Shown here in pieces: positions 8,949 through 16,465 of a stretch of DNA of 28,814 nucleotides (position 1 is its first letter; every line of letters starts with the position of its first letter). The notes below the pieces were generated by a model. That model saw only the letters and a program-made list of their open reading frames with translations, was not told the origin of the DNA and did no database searches. Position numbers and translations under genes: made by a program. The DNA is taken from assembly GCA_937880805.1 (NCBI GenBank), contig CALGRR010000001.1, positions 1-28,814 on the forward strand, given 5' to 3'. Origin of the DNA: an uncultured Clostridia bacterium (GTDB taxonomy: Bacteria; Bacillota; Clostridia; Oscillospirales; Acutalibacteraceae).

Positions 8949-8974
8949 AAGCCGTCATATTATTATGGCGGCTT
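8949..8974 (+). other. Hairpin between the DUF819 and PLP-lyase genes
   Basis: AAGCCGTCAT and ATGGCGGCTT form a 10-bp stem (one G:U pair) with loop ATTATT. Only a short, interrupted T run follows, so it is a weak terminator at best. It lies just ahead of the ribosome binding site AAGGAGAG of the lyase gene and may limit read-through, stabilise one transcript half or act in attenuation. Confidence 0.5.
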
Positions 8975-9000
8975 ATCCTGAATTTTAAGGAGAGATAAAA

Positions 9001-10449
9001 ATGATTGGTTGTGCGCCCGATAACGGCAGACCTTTTGAGGAAATACTTGCAGAGCTTGATAATTTCGGCAAGGATGACCCCAACTATAAAGAAGCGAAAA
9101 CCTGGAGCCTTGTTTATTATCTGAATGAGGAATATACACAGTTTCTCGAAAAGGCTTATGCAAAATATTTCTCTGCAAACGGTCTTAATCCCACCGCATT
9201 CAAAAGCCTTAAAAGGCTCGAAAAGGATGTTCTTAAGTTTACCGCACGCCTTTTTCACGTTGATGACGAAGCCTGCGGCGTAATGACCTCCTGCGGCACC
9301 GAAAGCTGTATGCTTGCCGTTAAAACATACCGTGATTTAGGCAGGTCAAAGGGCATTAAAAAGCCTGAAATGATTATTCCCGAAACAGCTCACGTTGCCT
9401 GGGATAAGGGTGCGGAGTATTTCGGAGTTAAAATCCGCAGAGCACCCCTTGCTTCCGATTGGGGGGTAGATGTCAAAGCGGTTGAAAAAATGGTTAATAA
9501 AAACACCGTTATGATTTTAGGTTCGGCTCCCGAATATCCCCACGGCATTATCGACCCCATTGAACAGCTCGGAAAAATTGCAAAAAAACATAATATCCCT
9601 CTTCACGTTGATTCCTGCGTAGGCGGCTATATTCTTCCGTTTATCGAAATGAACGGCGGCAACGTGCCTCTCTGGGATTTCAGGGTTGAGGGTGTAACCT
9701 CAATCTCTGCCGATATTCATAAATACGGCTTTGCGGCAAAGGGTGCATCCTGCATTCTTTACAGAAACATTGATTATTTCAAGCATCAGGTTTTTGTTAA
9801 CGAAAGCTGGCCGGGCGGAATGTTTGCATCTCCCGCTTTTCTCGGCACAAGACCCGGCGGTGCTTATGCGGCTGCCTGGGCGGCAATTCAGGCAAACGGT
9901 GTTGAAGGCTACAAAGCCCTTGCAAAGAAAACCGTTGAGGTTGCCGAAAAGCTGAAAAAAGGAATTAGGGATATTGGCTGCTTTGAAATTATCGGCAGCC
10001 CCATTGCAAGCCTTTTTGCATATAAATCAACCGACAGCAGCGTTAACGTTTTTGCTCTGGGCGATGTTATGGAAAAGAAGGGCTGGCATATCGACAGAAT
10101 TCAGCGTCCCGATGCTCTTCACGCAATGGTAACCGCACCCCACGATAAGGTTGTTGAGCAGTATCTTGAAGATTTGAAGGAAGCGGTTGAAATCGTAAGG
10201 GCTCATCCCGAGCTTGCCGACAGCGGCCAGGCTGCAACCTACGGTATGGTTTCGCATATTCCTCTCAGGGGAATGGTCAGAAAGCAGGTGCTTGAAATAT
10301 TTGCGAACTCATATAAACTCAGTGCCGAAGAAATTGACCTTTCAGACAGCGAATCGGTATCGCCCGGAGCTTCTGCAGAGGGTGAAAAGAAATCACTTTT
10401 TGACAAAATAATAAGCTGGTATGTAAAGAAGCAGTCGGAAAAACAATAA
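9001..10449 (+). CDS. Sphingosine-1-phosphate lyase-like PLP-dependent enzyme
   Basis: Fold-type I PLP enzyme (group II decarboxylase superfamily), 482 aa. The middle strongly resembles eukaryotic S1P lyase: LHVDSCVGGYILPF (201-214), FRVEGVTSISADIHKYGF with Schiff-base K241, K247 six residues later as in S1P lyases, then ESWPGGMFASPAFLGTRPGG and, near the end, ATYGMVSHIPLRGM. MTSCGTES (95-102) should hold the cofactor phosphate. The membrane anchor of the eukaryotic enzymes is absent, as in other bacterial members. S1P lyase cleaves a phosphorylated sphingoid base into a long-chain aldehyde and phosphoethanolamine. The true substrate here may instead be an amino acid or another phospho-amine. 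The last ~45 residues are an acidic, Ser-rich linker and a basic helix (KKSLFDKIISWYVKKQ), not expected in the core family. AAGGAGAG precedes the ATG. Confidence 0.8.
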   Translation: MIGCAPDNGRPFEEILAELDNFGKDDPNYKEAKTWSLVYYLNEEYTQFLEKAYAKYFSANGLNPTAFKSLKRLEKDVLKFTARLFHVDDEACGVMTSCGTESCMLAVKTYRDLGRSKGIKKPEMIIPETAHVAWDKGAEYFGVKIRRAPLASDWGVDVKAVEKMVNKNTVMILGSAPEYPHGIIDPIEQLGKIAKKHNIPLHVDSCVGGYILPFIEMNGGNVPLWDFRVEGVTSISADIHKYGFAAKGASCILYRNIDYFKHQVFVNESWPGGMFASPAFLGTRPGGAYAAAWAAIQANGVEGYKALAKKTVEVAEKLKKGIRDIGCFEIIGSPIASLFAYKSTDSSVNVFALGDVMEKKGWHIDRIQRPDALHAMVTAPHDKVVEQYLEDLKEAVEIVRAHPELADSGQAATYGMVSHIPLRGMVRKQVLEIFANSYKLSAEEIDLSDSESVSPGASAEGEKKSLFDKIISWYVKKQSEKQ

Positions 10450-10460
10450 GTATAGTTTTG

Positions 10461-10634
10461 AATGAATAATGAATAATTTCGGATAGGCTCCGCCTATGAC
10501 CGATTTTATAACAATCTTCATTTAAACTGTAATTAACCTTTTGGGCTCCTTTGGCAAAGGAGCTGGCGGTACGCCTGAGGATTGACTATAATTGCCGTCG
10601 CAGACTCTTCATTACGAATTCCGAATTAATTTAA
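10461..10634. repeat. Mosaic dispersed repeat, copy 1
   Basis: Non-coding patchwork of short elements. ATGAATA heptads (10463-10476) are followed by a 35-bp module (10477-10511) containing the hairpin ATAGGC-TCC-GCCTAT. The same 35 bp occur exactly, in reverse complement, at 28684-28718. Next come hairpin GCTCCTTT-GGC-AAAGGAGC (10545-10563) and hairpin GGCG-GTA-CGCC (10565-10575) leading into TGAGGATT, a layout I recognise from dispersed intergenic repeats of Ruminococcaceae genomes. It ends with TCATTACGAATTCCGAATTAATT, the reverse complement of the heptad edge seen at 28628-28663. Probably a MITE/REP-like element or a pile-up of several. No coding capacity. Confidence 0.75.
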
Positions 10635-10649
10635 AAAGTATAAAATATA

Positions 10650-10692
10650 ACACGGCATATGCAGAAGAACTCTGTATATGCCGTGTTTTTTT
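10650..10692 (+). terminator. Strong rho-independent terminator
   Basis: ACACGGCATATGCAGA (10650-10665) pairs with TCTGTATATGCCGTGT (10671-10686), a 16-bp stem with one G:U, loop AGAAC, followed by a run of seven T. It separates the region 2 genes from the symporter promoter. It is about 200 bp past the lyase stop, with the repeat in between. Confidence 0.88.
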
Positions 10693-10713
10693 AAAAAAAC
10701 TTGCTGTTTTGGG

Positions 10714-10742
10714 TTGACAAACATAAAATTTTGATATATCAT
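10714..10742 (+). promoter_or_regulatory. Strong SigA-type promoter for the symporter gene
   Basis: Consensus TTGACA (10714-10719), 17-bp spacer, TATCAT (10737-10742). Transcription should start near 10749 and give a leader of about 70 nt before the symporter ATG. This is the best promoter in the window and may also serve the acyl-CoA ligase/ior genes by read-through. Confidence 0.75.
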
Positions 10743-10753
10743 ACATACATCAC

Positions 10754-10801
10754 GCTTTAAAAGATAAAAGCGTTAAAAGATAAAAGCTTTAAAGCGATAA
10801 A
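10754..10801 (+). repeat. Three 16-nt tandem repeats in the symporter mRNA leader
   Basis: Units are GCTTTAAAAGATAAAA (10754-10769), GCGTTAAAAGATAAAA (10770-10785) and GCTTTAAAGCGATAAA (10786-10801). CGCTTTAAA (10753-10761) is the exact reverse complement of TTTAAAGCG (10788-10796), and a shorter alternative stem can form between CGCTTT of unit 1 and AAAGCG at the unit 1/2 junction, so two exclusive folds are possible. The array sits between the promoter and the GGGTGG ribosome binding site. Confidence 0.8.
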
Positions 10802-10817
10802 CAAGGGTGGTACAGAA

Positions 10818-12362
10818 ATGGGTAATATTGCTGTTTGGATAACAATAGCCGTTTATGTTGTTGCAATGATTGCCATCGGCGTAACTCAGGGCAAAAAGGC
10901 AAAGAGCATTGCCGACCTTACCGTTGGCGGAAGAAATGCAGGTGCGTGGCTTTCTGCTCTTTCATACGGCACTGCTTATTTTTCGGCAGTTATGTTTGTA
11001 GGCTATGCGGGCGGCACGGGTAAATCCTATGCACTCTGGGGTGTGCTTGCAGGTATAGGTAATGCGGTTTTCGGTTCGTGGCTTGCCTGGAAGGTGCTTG
11101 CTAGAAGAACAAGAGATGCATCCTCCCGCCTTAAAATCAAAACAATGCCTCAATTTCTCGATAAGCGTTATTCAAGCAATGCAATGAAGCTTTTTGCTTG
11201 CCTTGTCATATTTATTTTCCTCATTCCCTATTCGGCATCTGTTTATAAGGGACTTGCTTCCGTTGCAGATGTTCTTTTGGGAATTGATGTTGAAATCTGT
11301 ATGATTATTATTGCTGTTGTTGCCGCTTTGCTTCTTGTTTTCGGAGGCTATCTCGTTCAGGCAAGAGCAGATTTTATGCAGGGCATTGTTATGATGTTCG
11401 GTGTTGCACTTCTCATCGTATGCGTTATTCGCTGCGATTCGGTTGGCGGATTCAGCGGACTTGCCGAATATGCAAAGAATCTCGGCTCTCAGCCGAGTGC
11501 ACAGAACGGTTTGCCTGAACTTACCGCATCACAGTGGATTTCACTCTGGGCAACGGTTCTTATGACAAGCTTCGGCACCTGGGGACTGCCTCAGATGGTC
11601 ACAAAGTATTTCGGCATCAAGGATGATAAGCAGGCTAAAAAAGGCATCACAATTTCAACCTTCTTTGCTTTTCTCGTTGCAGGCGGCGGATATTTCATCG
11701 GCTCTCTCTGCTACAGATATTTTACATATGCACAGCTTAATGACCCTGCAGACCCCAACTTTATCGTGCAGGATTATATAGTTCCTCAGATGCTTGCCGA
11801 ATCAGAGCTTCCCTCTGTTCTTCTCGGCATAGTTCTTGTGCTTCTTATTGCGGCATCCGTTTCAACTCTCTGCTCTGTAACTCTGACAGCAAGCTCAACT
11901 CTTACAATAGATTTTATCCGCCATTTCAAAAAAAATATGTCAGAGAAAAAATCATCATTTACAATTAAGGCATTGTGTGTTATATTTGTTATATGTTCGT
12001 ATGTAATCGCAAATACAGACACTGCAATTCTTGATATGATGAGCTATTCATGGGGAATAATTTCGGGCTCATTCCTTGCTCCCTACGTTCTTTCACTCTA
12101 TTATAAGAAGATGAATACCAAGGGTGCCTGGGCAGGAATTATCGGCGGCTTTGCCATTGCGATTATTCCTGCGGGAGCAAAGATAATCAGCGGATTTGCT
12201 TCAAGCGAAACCCTTGTATGGCTTGCGGGCAAGGGACCCGTGTTTGCCTGCGTTGCAATGATTTGCTCAATTATTCTCTGTGCTGCAGTCAGTGCCGTTA
12301 CAAAGTCAACCAACGAAAAAGAAACAGAGTTCTTCTATAACGGTGAGATTACAGCGGAATAA
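10818..12362 (+). CDS. Sodium:solute symporter (SSS family)
   Basis: Membrane protein of 514 aa with about 13 hydrophobic segments. The N-terminal TM followed by DLTVGGRNAGAWLSALSYG and TAYFSAVMFVGYAGG is the standard start of Na+-coupled SSS transporters (PutP/PanF/acetate type). VSTLCSVTLTASSTLTIDFI matches the conserved late segment that contributes to the sodium site (TM8 of the LeuT fold). Length is normal. GGGTGG lies 8-12 nt before the ATG. Substrate is unknown; family members carry proline, pantothenate, short carboxylates or sugars. The next gene, an acyl-CoA ligase 97 bp downstream, suggests a carboxylic acid, but a separate transcript is possible because a hairpin lies between them. 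Confidence 0.88.
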   Translation: MGNIAVWITIAVYVVAMIAIGVTQGKKAKSIADLTVGGRNAGAWLSALSYGTAYFSAVMFVGYAGGTGKSYALWGVLAGIGNAVFGSWLAWKVLARRTRDASSRLKIKTMPQFLDKRYSSNAMKLFACLVIFIFLIPYSASVYKGLASVADVLLGIDVEICMIIIAVVAALLLVFGGYLVQARADFMQGIVMMFGVALLIVCVIRCDSVGGFSGLAEYAKNLGSQPSAQNGLPELTASQWISLWATVLMTSFGTWGLPQMVTKYFGIKDDKQAKKGITISTFFAFLVAGGGYFIGSLCYRYFTYAQLNDPADPNFIVQDYIVPQMLAESELPSVLLGIVLVLLIAASVSTLCSVTLTASSTLTIDFIRHFKKNMSEKKSSFTIKALCVIFVICSYVIANTDTAILDMMSYSWGIISGSFLAPYVLSLYYKKMNTKGAWAGIIGGFAIAIIPAGAKIISGFASSETLVWLAGKGPVFACVAMICSIILCAAVSAVTKSTNEKETEFFYNGEITAE

Positions 12363-12378
12363 AAATATTTGATTATTT

Positions 12379-12412
12379 CTGTAAACGGATTGCGTAAGCT
12401 TTCCGTTTACAG
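12379..12412 (+). other. Hairpin between symporter and acyl-CoA ligase genes
   Basis: CTGTAAACGGA (12379-12389) and TCCGTTTACAG (12402-12412) make a perfect 11-bp stem around a 12-nt loop with an inner GC-GTAA-GC. The tract after it (TCTGTTATATTTAATT) is U-rich but broken, so this is a partial terminator or a transcript-processing/stability element. Confidence 0.55.
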
Positions 12413-12459
12413 TCTGTTATATTTAATTAATTACAAAATATTGGAAAAGGAATGAAGAT

Positions 12460-14106
12460 ATGCCTATCACAGATTTTCTGGAAAGAAACGCAAGACTTTA
12501 TAAGGATGATGTGAGTCTTGTTGAAATCAACCCTGAGCTTCAGGAAAAAAGCCGCGTTACGTGGCGTGAATATTCTCTGATTGAGCAGGGTGCAAACACC
12601 CCCGGCAGAAACGAAATAACCTGGGAGGATTTTGATAAAAGAGCCAACCGTTTTGCAAATCTCTTGCTTTCAAGAGGAATCAAAAAGGGCGACAGAGTTG
12701 CAATTCTTCTTATGAACTGCATTGAATATCTGCCCATCTATTTCGGTATTCTCAAAACCGGTGCTCTCGCAGTACCCCTAAATTACAGATACACGGCAGA
12801 CGAAATCAAATACTGCCTCAAGCTTTCAGAGAGCGATGCAATAGTTTTCGGCCCCGAGTTTGTGGGCAGAATGGAGCAGATTTCAGACCGCATTCCCGAT
12901 GTAAGGCTTCGCTTATATCTCGGCGGTGACTGCCCCACCTTTGCAGAAAGCTATAATAAGCTTGTTACATACTGCACATCAAAGAGCCCCTCAATAGAGC
13001 TTTCGGATGATGACCACGCAGCAATCTATTTTTCATCGGGAACAACGGGCTTCCCCAAAGCGATTCTCCATGCACATAAAGCCCTTGTTCATTCGTGCAA
13101 AGCAGAGCAGCATCACCACTCACAAACCAAAGATGATGTTTTCCTCTGCATACCGCCTCTTTATCACACGGGTGCAAAAATGCATTGGTTTGGCAGCCTT
13201 CTCACGGGAAGCAAGGCGGTTCTTCTCAAGGGTGCAAAGCCCGAATGGATTATAAAAGCCGTTTCCGAAGAAAAATGCACAATAGTCTGGCTGCTTGTTC
13301 CCTGGGCTCAGGATATTCTTGATGCGATTGACAGAGGAGATATTGAGCTTGACCGATATAATCTTGCTCAGTGGCGTCTGATGCATGTTGGTGCTCAGCC
13401 CGTTCCGCCCAGCCTCATCAAAAGATGGCTTAAGATTTTCCCGCATCACGAATATGACACAAACTACGGTCTGAGTGAATCCATCGGCCCCGGCTGTGTT
13501 CACCTCGGTGTTGAAAATGTTCATAAGGTTGGTGCAATCGGCAAGGCGGGCTACGGCTGGGAAACCAAAATCGTTGATGAAAACGGCAACACCGTTGCAA
13601 GAGGCGATGTAGGTGAGCTTGCAGTTAAAGGCCCCGGCGTTATGCTTTGCTACTATAACGATGAAAAGTCAACAAATGAAGTGCTTCACGGCGAATGGCT
13701 TCATACCGGCGATATGGCACAGGAGGATGAAGACGGATTTATCTATCTTGTTGACCGAAAGAAGGATGTTATCATTTCGGGCGGCGAAAATCTTTACCCC
13801 GTTCAGATTGAAGATTTCCTTCGCAAGCACGAAGCAATCAAGGATGTTGCCGTTATAGGTCTTCCCGATGCAAGACTCGGTGAAATTGCGGCAGCAATAA
13901 TTGAGATAAAAGAAGGCTGTAAGGCGGATGAAGAGGATATAAACGATTTCTGCCGTGACCTTCCCAGATACAAGCGTCCCCATAAAATCATTTTTGCAGA
14001 AGTTCCCCGTAATCCCACGGGCAAGATTGAAAAACCCAAGCTTCGCAAGATTTACTGCGGCGAGAGCGTTGTTGCGACGCAGGTTGAAATGAAAATAAAC
14101 AAATAA
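12460..14106 (+). CDS. AMP-forming acyl-CoA ligase (fatty or aromatic acid)
   Basis: ANL-superfamily CoA ligase, 548 aa, cytoplasmic. It activates a carboxylate with ATP and CoA. Motifs in order: P-loop YFSSGTTGFPKAI (190-202), aromatic/gate block NYGLSESIGPGCVHLG, hinge and D-R-K block WLHTGDMAQEDEDGF then YLVDRKKDVIISGGENLYP, and the catalytic C-terminal lysine in PRNPTGKIEKPKLRK. This is the FadD/long-chain-type arrangement, but chain length or aromaticity cannot be read. An insertion around residues 38-55 (YSLIEQGANTPGRNEITWED) splits the usual N-terminal TW..F block, giving two TW motifs. The iorA gene starts 28 bp later, so they are probably one transcript, and the acid activated may be an aryl or branched acid made from amino acids. 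Confidence 0.88.
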   Translation: MPITDFLERNARLYKDDVSLVEINPELQEKSRVTWREYSLIEQGANTPGRNEITWEDFDKRANRFANLLLSRGIKKGDRVAILLMNCIEYLPIYFGILKTGALAVPLNYRYTADEIKYCLKLSESDAIVFGPEFVGRMEQISDRIPDVRLRLYLGGDCPTFAESYNKLVTYCTSKSPSIELSDDDHAAIYFSSGTTGFPKAILHAHKALVHSCKAEQHHHSQTKDDVFLCIPPLYHTGAKMHWFGSLLTGSKAVLLKGAKPEWIIKAVSEEKCTIVWLLVPWAQDILDAIDRGDIELDRYNLAQWRLMHVGAQPVPPSLIKRWLKIFPHHEYDTNYGLSESIGPGCVHLGVENVHKVGAIGKAGYGWETKIVDENGNTVARGDVGELAVKGPGVMLCYYNDEKSTNEVLHGEWLHTGDMAQEDEDGFIYLVDRKKDVIISGGENLYPVQIEDFLRKHEAIKDVAVIGLPDARLGEIAAAIIEIKEGCKADEEDINDFCRDLPRYKRPHKIIFAEVPRNPTGKIEKPKLRKIYCGESVVATQVEMKINK

Positions 14107-14134
14107 TCAGATATAATCGGTAGGAGGAAAATCA

Positions 14135-15862
14135 GTGAATAAACTGTTTTTAGGTAATGAAGCGGTTGCAAGAGGCCTCTATGAAGCGGGCTGCCGAGTA
14201 GTTTCAAGCTACCCCGGCACTCCCAGCACGGAGGTTACCGAATTTGCCGCTACATATGATGAGATTTTTTCAGAGTGGGCACCCAATGAAAAGGTTGCCG
14301 CAGAGGTTGCTTTCGGTGCAAGCGTAGCAGGTGCACGTTCATTCTGTGCAATGAAGCACGTTGGACTCAATGTTGCCGCAGACCCTCTTTTTACAGCATC
14401 ATATACCGGCGTAAATGCAGGTATGGTTCTTCTTGTTGCGGATGACCCCGGAATGCATTCCTCGCAGAATGAGCAGGATTCCCGCCACTATGCGATGGGC
14501 TCAAAAACAATGATGCTTGAGCCTTCGGATTCAGCCGAATGCCTTGATTACACAAAGAGAGCATTTGAGCTTTCTGAAAAATTCGATACACCCGTTATTA
14601 TCAGACTCACAACAAGAGTTGCACATTCAAGAAGCGTTGCTCCCGTTGGTGAAAGAGTTGATAACGGACTCAAAGAATATGTTAAGAATCCCCAGAAGTA
14701 TGTTATGGTGCCCGCAAATGCAAAAGGCAAGCACGTTAAGGTTGAGCAGAGAATTCTTGACCAGACTGCTTATTGCGAAGCAGGTGCAGACGGACTTAAC
14801 ACCGTTGAATATAACAGCAAAAAAATCGGTGTTATCACTTCGGGTATCTGCTATCAGTATGCAAAGGAAGCCCTTGGCGAGAATGCATCATATCTTAAGC
14901 TCGGCTGCGTATATCCGCTTCCCGTTGACCTTATAAAGAGCTTTGCCGCAGAATGCGAAAAGGTTTATGTGCTCGAAGAGCTTGATGATTATATTGAAAC
15001 CCATTGCCGTAAGCACGGTGTTGAGGTTATCGGCAAGGATGCCTTTACTCTTCAGGGTGAATATTCGCAGAGCCTTATTGCCAAGGTTATTCTCGGCAAA
15101 GAGGCGGAGAGCGTTAAAGCAGATGTAAATATTGTGCCCAGACCTCCCGTGCTTTGTGCAGGCTGCCCCCACAGAGGACTTTTCTATGCATTAAAGCAGC
15201 TCAATGTTACCGTAAGCGGTGACATCGGATGCTACACTCTCGGCTTTGCACAGCCCCTCGGTATGATTGATACCGTTCTTTGTATGGGTGCATCAGTTTC
15301 GGCACTTCACGGCAGAAACGCCGCAGACCCCGCAAACGCAAAGAAGAGCGTTGCCGTTATCGGCGACTCAACCTTCATTCATTCGGGTGTAACCGGTCTT
15401 ATCAATATTGCATATAACGCAACGGATTCCGTTGTTATTATTCTTGATAACTCAATAACGGGTATGACCGGTCATCAGCAGAATCCCACAACCGGCAAGA
15501 ATATCAAGGGTGAGCCCGCAAATGCAGTAAGCCTTGAGGCACTTGCAAAGGCAGTAGGTATTCAGAACGTTATTGTTGTTGACCCCTATAATCTTGCAGA
15601 AACAAAAGAGGGCATCAGGCAGGCTCTTGAAGCAGACGGCCCCGCAGTTGTTATTTCAAGAAGACCCTGTGCACTTCTTAAAACAGTTAAGCATAATCCG
15701 CCCCTTAAGGTTAATGCGGATAAATGCAAATCCTGCAAAATGTGTATGAAGATAGGCTGCCCCGCCATCAGTATGAAAGACGGCAAGGCACAGATTGATT
15801 TCACACAGTGCCTCGGATGCAATGTCTGCAGTCAGCTTTGCAAATTCGGTGCTATTGAATAA
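14135..15862 (+). CDS. iorA: Indolepyruvate:ferredoxin oxidoreductase, alpha subunit
   Basis: Large catalytic subunit (575 aa) of the thiamine-diphosphate enzyme that oxidatively decarboxylates aryl-pyruvates (indole-, phenyl-, hydroxyphenyl-pyruvate) to aryl-acetyl-CoA, reducing ferredoxin. The N terminus GNEAVARGLYEAGCRVVSSY and PGTPSTEVTE is the pyrimidine-binding domain. GDIGCYTLGFAQPLG and GDSTFIHSGVTGLINI with DNSITGMTG are the TPP/Mg sites. The C terminus carries two 4Fe-4S ferredoxin motifs, CKSCKMCMKIGCP and CLGCNVCSQLCKFG (about 533-571). Start is GTG, fixed by TAGGAGG 8 nt upstream. Full length. Followed 18 bp later by iorB. Confidence 0.96.
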   Translation: MNKLFLGNEAVARGLYEAGCRVVSSYPGTPSTEVTEFAATYDEIFSEWAPNEKVAAEVAFGASVAGARSFCAMKHVGLNVAADPLFTASYTGVNAGMVLLVADDPGMHSSQNEQDSRHYAMGSKTMMLEPSDSAECLDYTKRAFELSEKFDTPVIIRLTTRVAHSRSVAPVGERVDNGLKEYVKNPQKYVMVPANAKGKHVKVEQRILDQTAYCEAGADGLNTVEYNSKKIGVITSGICYQYAKEALGENASYLKLGCVYPLPVDLIKSFAAECEKVYVLEELDDYIETHCRKHGVEVIGKDAFTLQGEYSQSLIAKVILGKEAESVKADVNIVPRPPVLCAGCPHRGLFYALKQLNVTVSGDIGCYTLGFAQPLGMIDTVLCMGASVSALHGRNAADPANAKKSVAVIGDSTFIHSGVTGLINIAYNATDSVVIILDNSITGMTGHQQNPTTGKNIKGEPANAVSLEALAKAVGIQNVIVVDPYNLAETKEGIRQALEADGPAVVISRRPCALLKTVKHNPPLKVNADKCKSCKMCMKIGCPAISMKDGKAQIDFTQCLGCNVCSQLCKFGAIE

Positions 15863-15880
15863 GAGGGGAGGAGCATAAGA

Positions 15881-16450
15881 ATGAATAAATCAATTATGAT
15901 TGTCGGTGTCGGCGGTCAGGGCACATTGCTTGCAAGCCGAATTCTCGGCGCGGCACTTCTTGATTGCGGCTACGATGTTAAGGTTTCTGAAGTTCACGGA
16001 ATGAGCCAGCGTGGCGGCTCCGTTGTAACTTATGTCCGCTACGGCGAAAAGGTTGCTTCTCCCATTATTGAAAAGGGTGAAGCGGATATTATTCTTGCTT
16101 TTGAGCAGCTTGAGGCTGCAAGATGGCTTGAATATCTTAAAAAAGACGGCAAAATTATTGTTAACACCCAGCAGATGGACCCTATGCCCGTTGTTATGGG
16201 TGCGGCAGAATATCCCGAAGGCATCATTGATGCAATAAAAGCTGCGGGTGCTGCCGTTGAAACCGTTGATGCATTGCCTATGGCTGTTGAAGCAGGCACA
16301 TCAAAGGCGGTAAACGTTGTGCTTATCGGTGCAATGGCAAAGAATATGCCTCTTGAAAAAGAAGTGTGGATAAAGGCTCTCAAAGAGAGCGTTCCTCCCA
16401 AATTCCTCGAGCTCAACCTCAAGGCATTTGAAATGGGATATAATATTTAA
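15881..16450 (+). CDS. iorB: Indolepyruvate:ferredoxin oxidoreductase, beta subunit
   Basis: Small subunit (189 aa) of the IorAB complex, homologous to the gamma domain of pyruvate:ferredoxin oxidoreductase. Begins with IVGVGGQGTLLASRILGAAL followed by VSEVHGMSQRGGSVVTYVRYG, the family hallmark. AGGGGAGG precedes the ATG. Same operon as iorA, giving a complete two-subunit enzyme; the ferredoxin acceptor must be encoded elsewhere. Confidence 0.95.
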   Translation: MNKSIMIVGVGGQGTLLASRILGAALLDCGYDVKVSEVHGMSQRGGSVVTYVRYGEKVASPIIEKGEADIILAFEQLEAARWLEYLKKDGKIIVNTQQMDPMPVVMGAAEYPEGIIDAIKAAGAAVETVDALPMAVEAGTSKAVNVVLIGAMAKNMPLEKEVWIKALKESVPPKFLELNLKAFEMGYNI

Positions 16451-16465
16451 TTTATAAGAAAGAAG

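Noticed and set aside
10754..10801. Short repeats considered as a CRISPR remnant
   Set aside because: Units are directly adjacent without spacers and only 16 nt long; no cas genes are in the window.
10450..10817. Possible small RNA or tRNA gene in the intergenic stretch
   Set aside because: The hairpins belong to dispersed repeats and a terminator; no cloverleaf or CCA-end pattern was found and no promoter points into the repeat.
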